NCBI GenBank assembly: GCA_009746045.1
Contig: RPFO01000253.1
Location: 2,809,975-2,873,974, forward strand
DNA: 64,000 bases
Origin: Mesostigma viride
Lineage: Eukaryota > Streptophyta > Mesostigmatophyceae > Mesostigmatales > Mesostigmataceae
Direction of reading: 5' to 3'
Position numbers and translations under genes: made by a program. Of this stretch, positions 63,323 to 64,000 are shown piece by piece (within the stretch, counting starts at the first letter, position 1; the number at the start of each line of letters is the position of its first letter). The notes under the pieces are model-generated. The model had not been told where the DNA came from. It saw only the letters and a program-made list of their open reading frames with translations, and searched no databases.

Positions 63323-64000
63323 CTACACCAGAAAGCCTGCTCGCGATATGACTTTCATCTGCCCTAGCGCTAACATGACGTACTTTGAGGTCTGGATATG
63401 CCGCTCCACCAGCCCCTGATGCTCATGGTCAGCTGCGCCAGCTATTTCTATCTGCTCCAAGCCAGCCACACCCTTACAACACTCAAACTGTTGGTCGCAC
63501 TCTATCGCCGATACTACAGCAAACCTTGACTTTACCTGCAGTAGGGCAGCTGCCAGGTCCTCCTTGAACATGCGGTTCAACGGCTCTATGACCTTCATCT
63601 TAGAGAACCTTGCTACCCCCAGCACATACTGCTTCTTGTCATAGGTCAGCACATCACACTGTATACGGCCTCTCTCCAACTCGGGTGTGCGTGCATGGAA
63701 CCTACGCGGCTTGGGTGCATTGCGCTGACAGTGGCCACATCGCTGCCATACCTCCTTACAGGCTGCCACCAGCTCTGGAAACCCTAACGCAGATGCCCAC
63801 TTTTCTGACGCATGACCATGACCTAGCCGCCTATGCAGCGGTACACCAATCTCCCACACACTGAGCACCTCACCAGGACCAGACACGTCGCTGCATGGCA
63901 AGCCTTTCGCCAAAGCTGGGTGTGTTGAGGAAGTGCCCACTATAGGGAGCCCGCCCCCGGCAGCGTGTACGCCTGCCAAGCTACCTCCAACCCCCTTTGT
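63323..64000 (-). pseudogene. Copia-like integrase, N-terminal and core (continues past the window)
   Basis: The minus-strand frame is open to the right edge. HRRLGHGHASEKWASALG and CGHCQRNAPKPRR form the H...C-x-x-C pre-integrase zinc domain. The core shows QCDVLTYD (Asp), SAIECDQQFE (Asp) and HQGLVERHIQT (Glu), the copia D,D,E triad with the short spacing of this family. It runs to a stop at 63323 after VISRAGFLV, before the next frame begins at 63294, so a frame break separates it from the integrase C-terminus. Gag and the 5' LTR would be right of the window. Confidence 0.82.

Overview
This is nuclear DNA of a eukaryote, most likely a green-lineage alga with a large, transposon-rich genome. 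The evidence is spliced exons with GTGAGT/GTAAGC donors and GCAG acceptors, a secreted protein with proline-run linkers of the kind found in green algal extracellular matrix proteins, and 72-nt leucine-rich-repeat exons. No bacterial operon or host housekeeping gene is visible. The species is not identified.

Left edge (1-1659): the C-terminal half of a non-LTR (LINE) reverse transcriptase, a hairpin plus TTAA microsatellite tail, a degenerate tRNA-like fragment, and a short tandem unit that served as target for the next element.

1660-31991: one complete Ty3/gypsy-type LTR retrotransposon. Its two 573-bp LTRs differ at one base as read by eye, and it is flanked by a 5-bp target duplication (GCCGC). 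Its order is LTR, primer-site candidate, ORF0 (Caulimovirus-VI/RNase H1 hybrid-binding-like domain), gag, a probable -1 frameshift site, pol (protease, RT, RNase H, integrase, chromodomain), a novel ORF3, polypurine tract, LTR. Three other elements are nested in it: A (about 8.5 kb, TTAA target, inside RT), B (about 7.5 kb, TA target, inside RNase H) and C (about 3.4 kb, inside ORF3). Without them the element is about 10.85 kb. Because the LTRs are almost identical, the nested insertions must be very young, or the element was copied with them inside. Insertion A holds hundreds of hexanucleotide repeat units; insertion B has TGTGACA/TGTGATA-rich ends and minisatellites.

31992-36366: remainder of the split target repeat, a 1.34-kb TTAA element with 5'-CCC termini (piggyBac-like), a hAT-like terminus and a TA-flanked Tc1/mariner-like MITE.

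36367-50004: a multi-exon plus-strand host gene. It encodes a signal peptide, a choice-of-anchor-E-like domain, two proline-linker plus PPC-like exons, an LRR N-terminal cap and one LRR exon. Its introns carry a heptanucleotide minisatellite and many repeats, including a decayed reverse-transcriptase-like remnant and a tandem 0.55-kb repeat. No LRR exon was found after 50004.

50005-64000: transposon debris. It includes a broken piggyBac-like transposase (minus strand), dispersed repeats, a tyrosine-recombinase exon (minus strand), and a decayed Ty1/copia-like pol (minus strand, entering from the right edge) with a retropepsin-like domain between integrase and RT.
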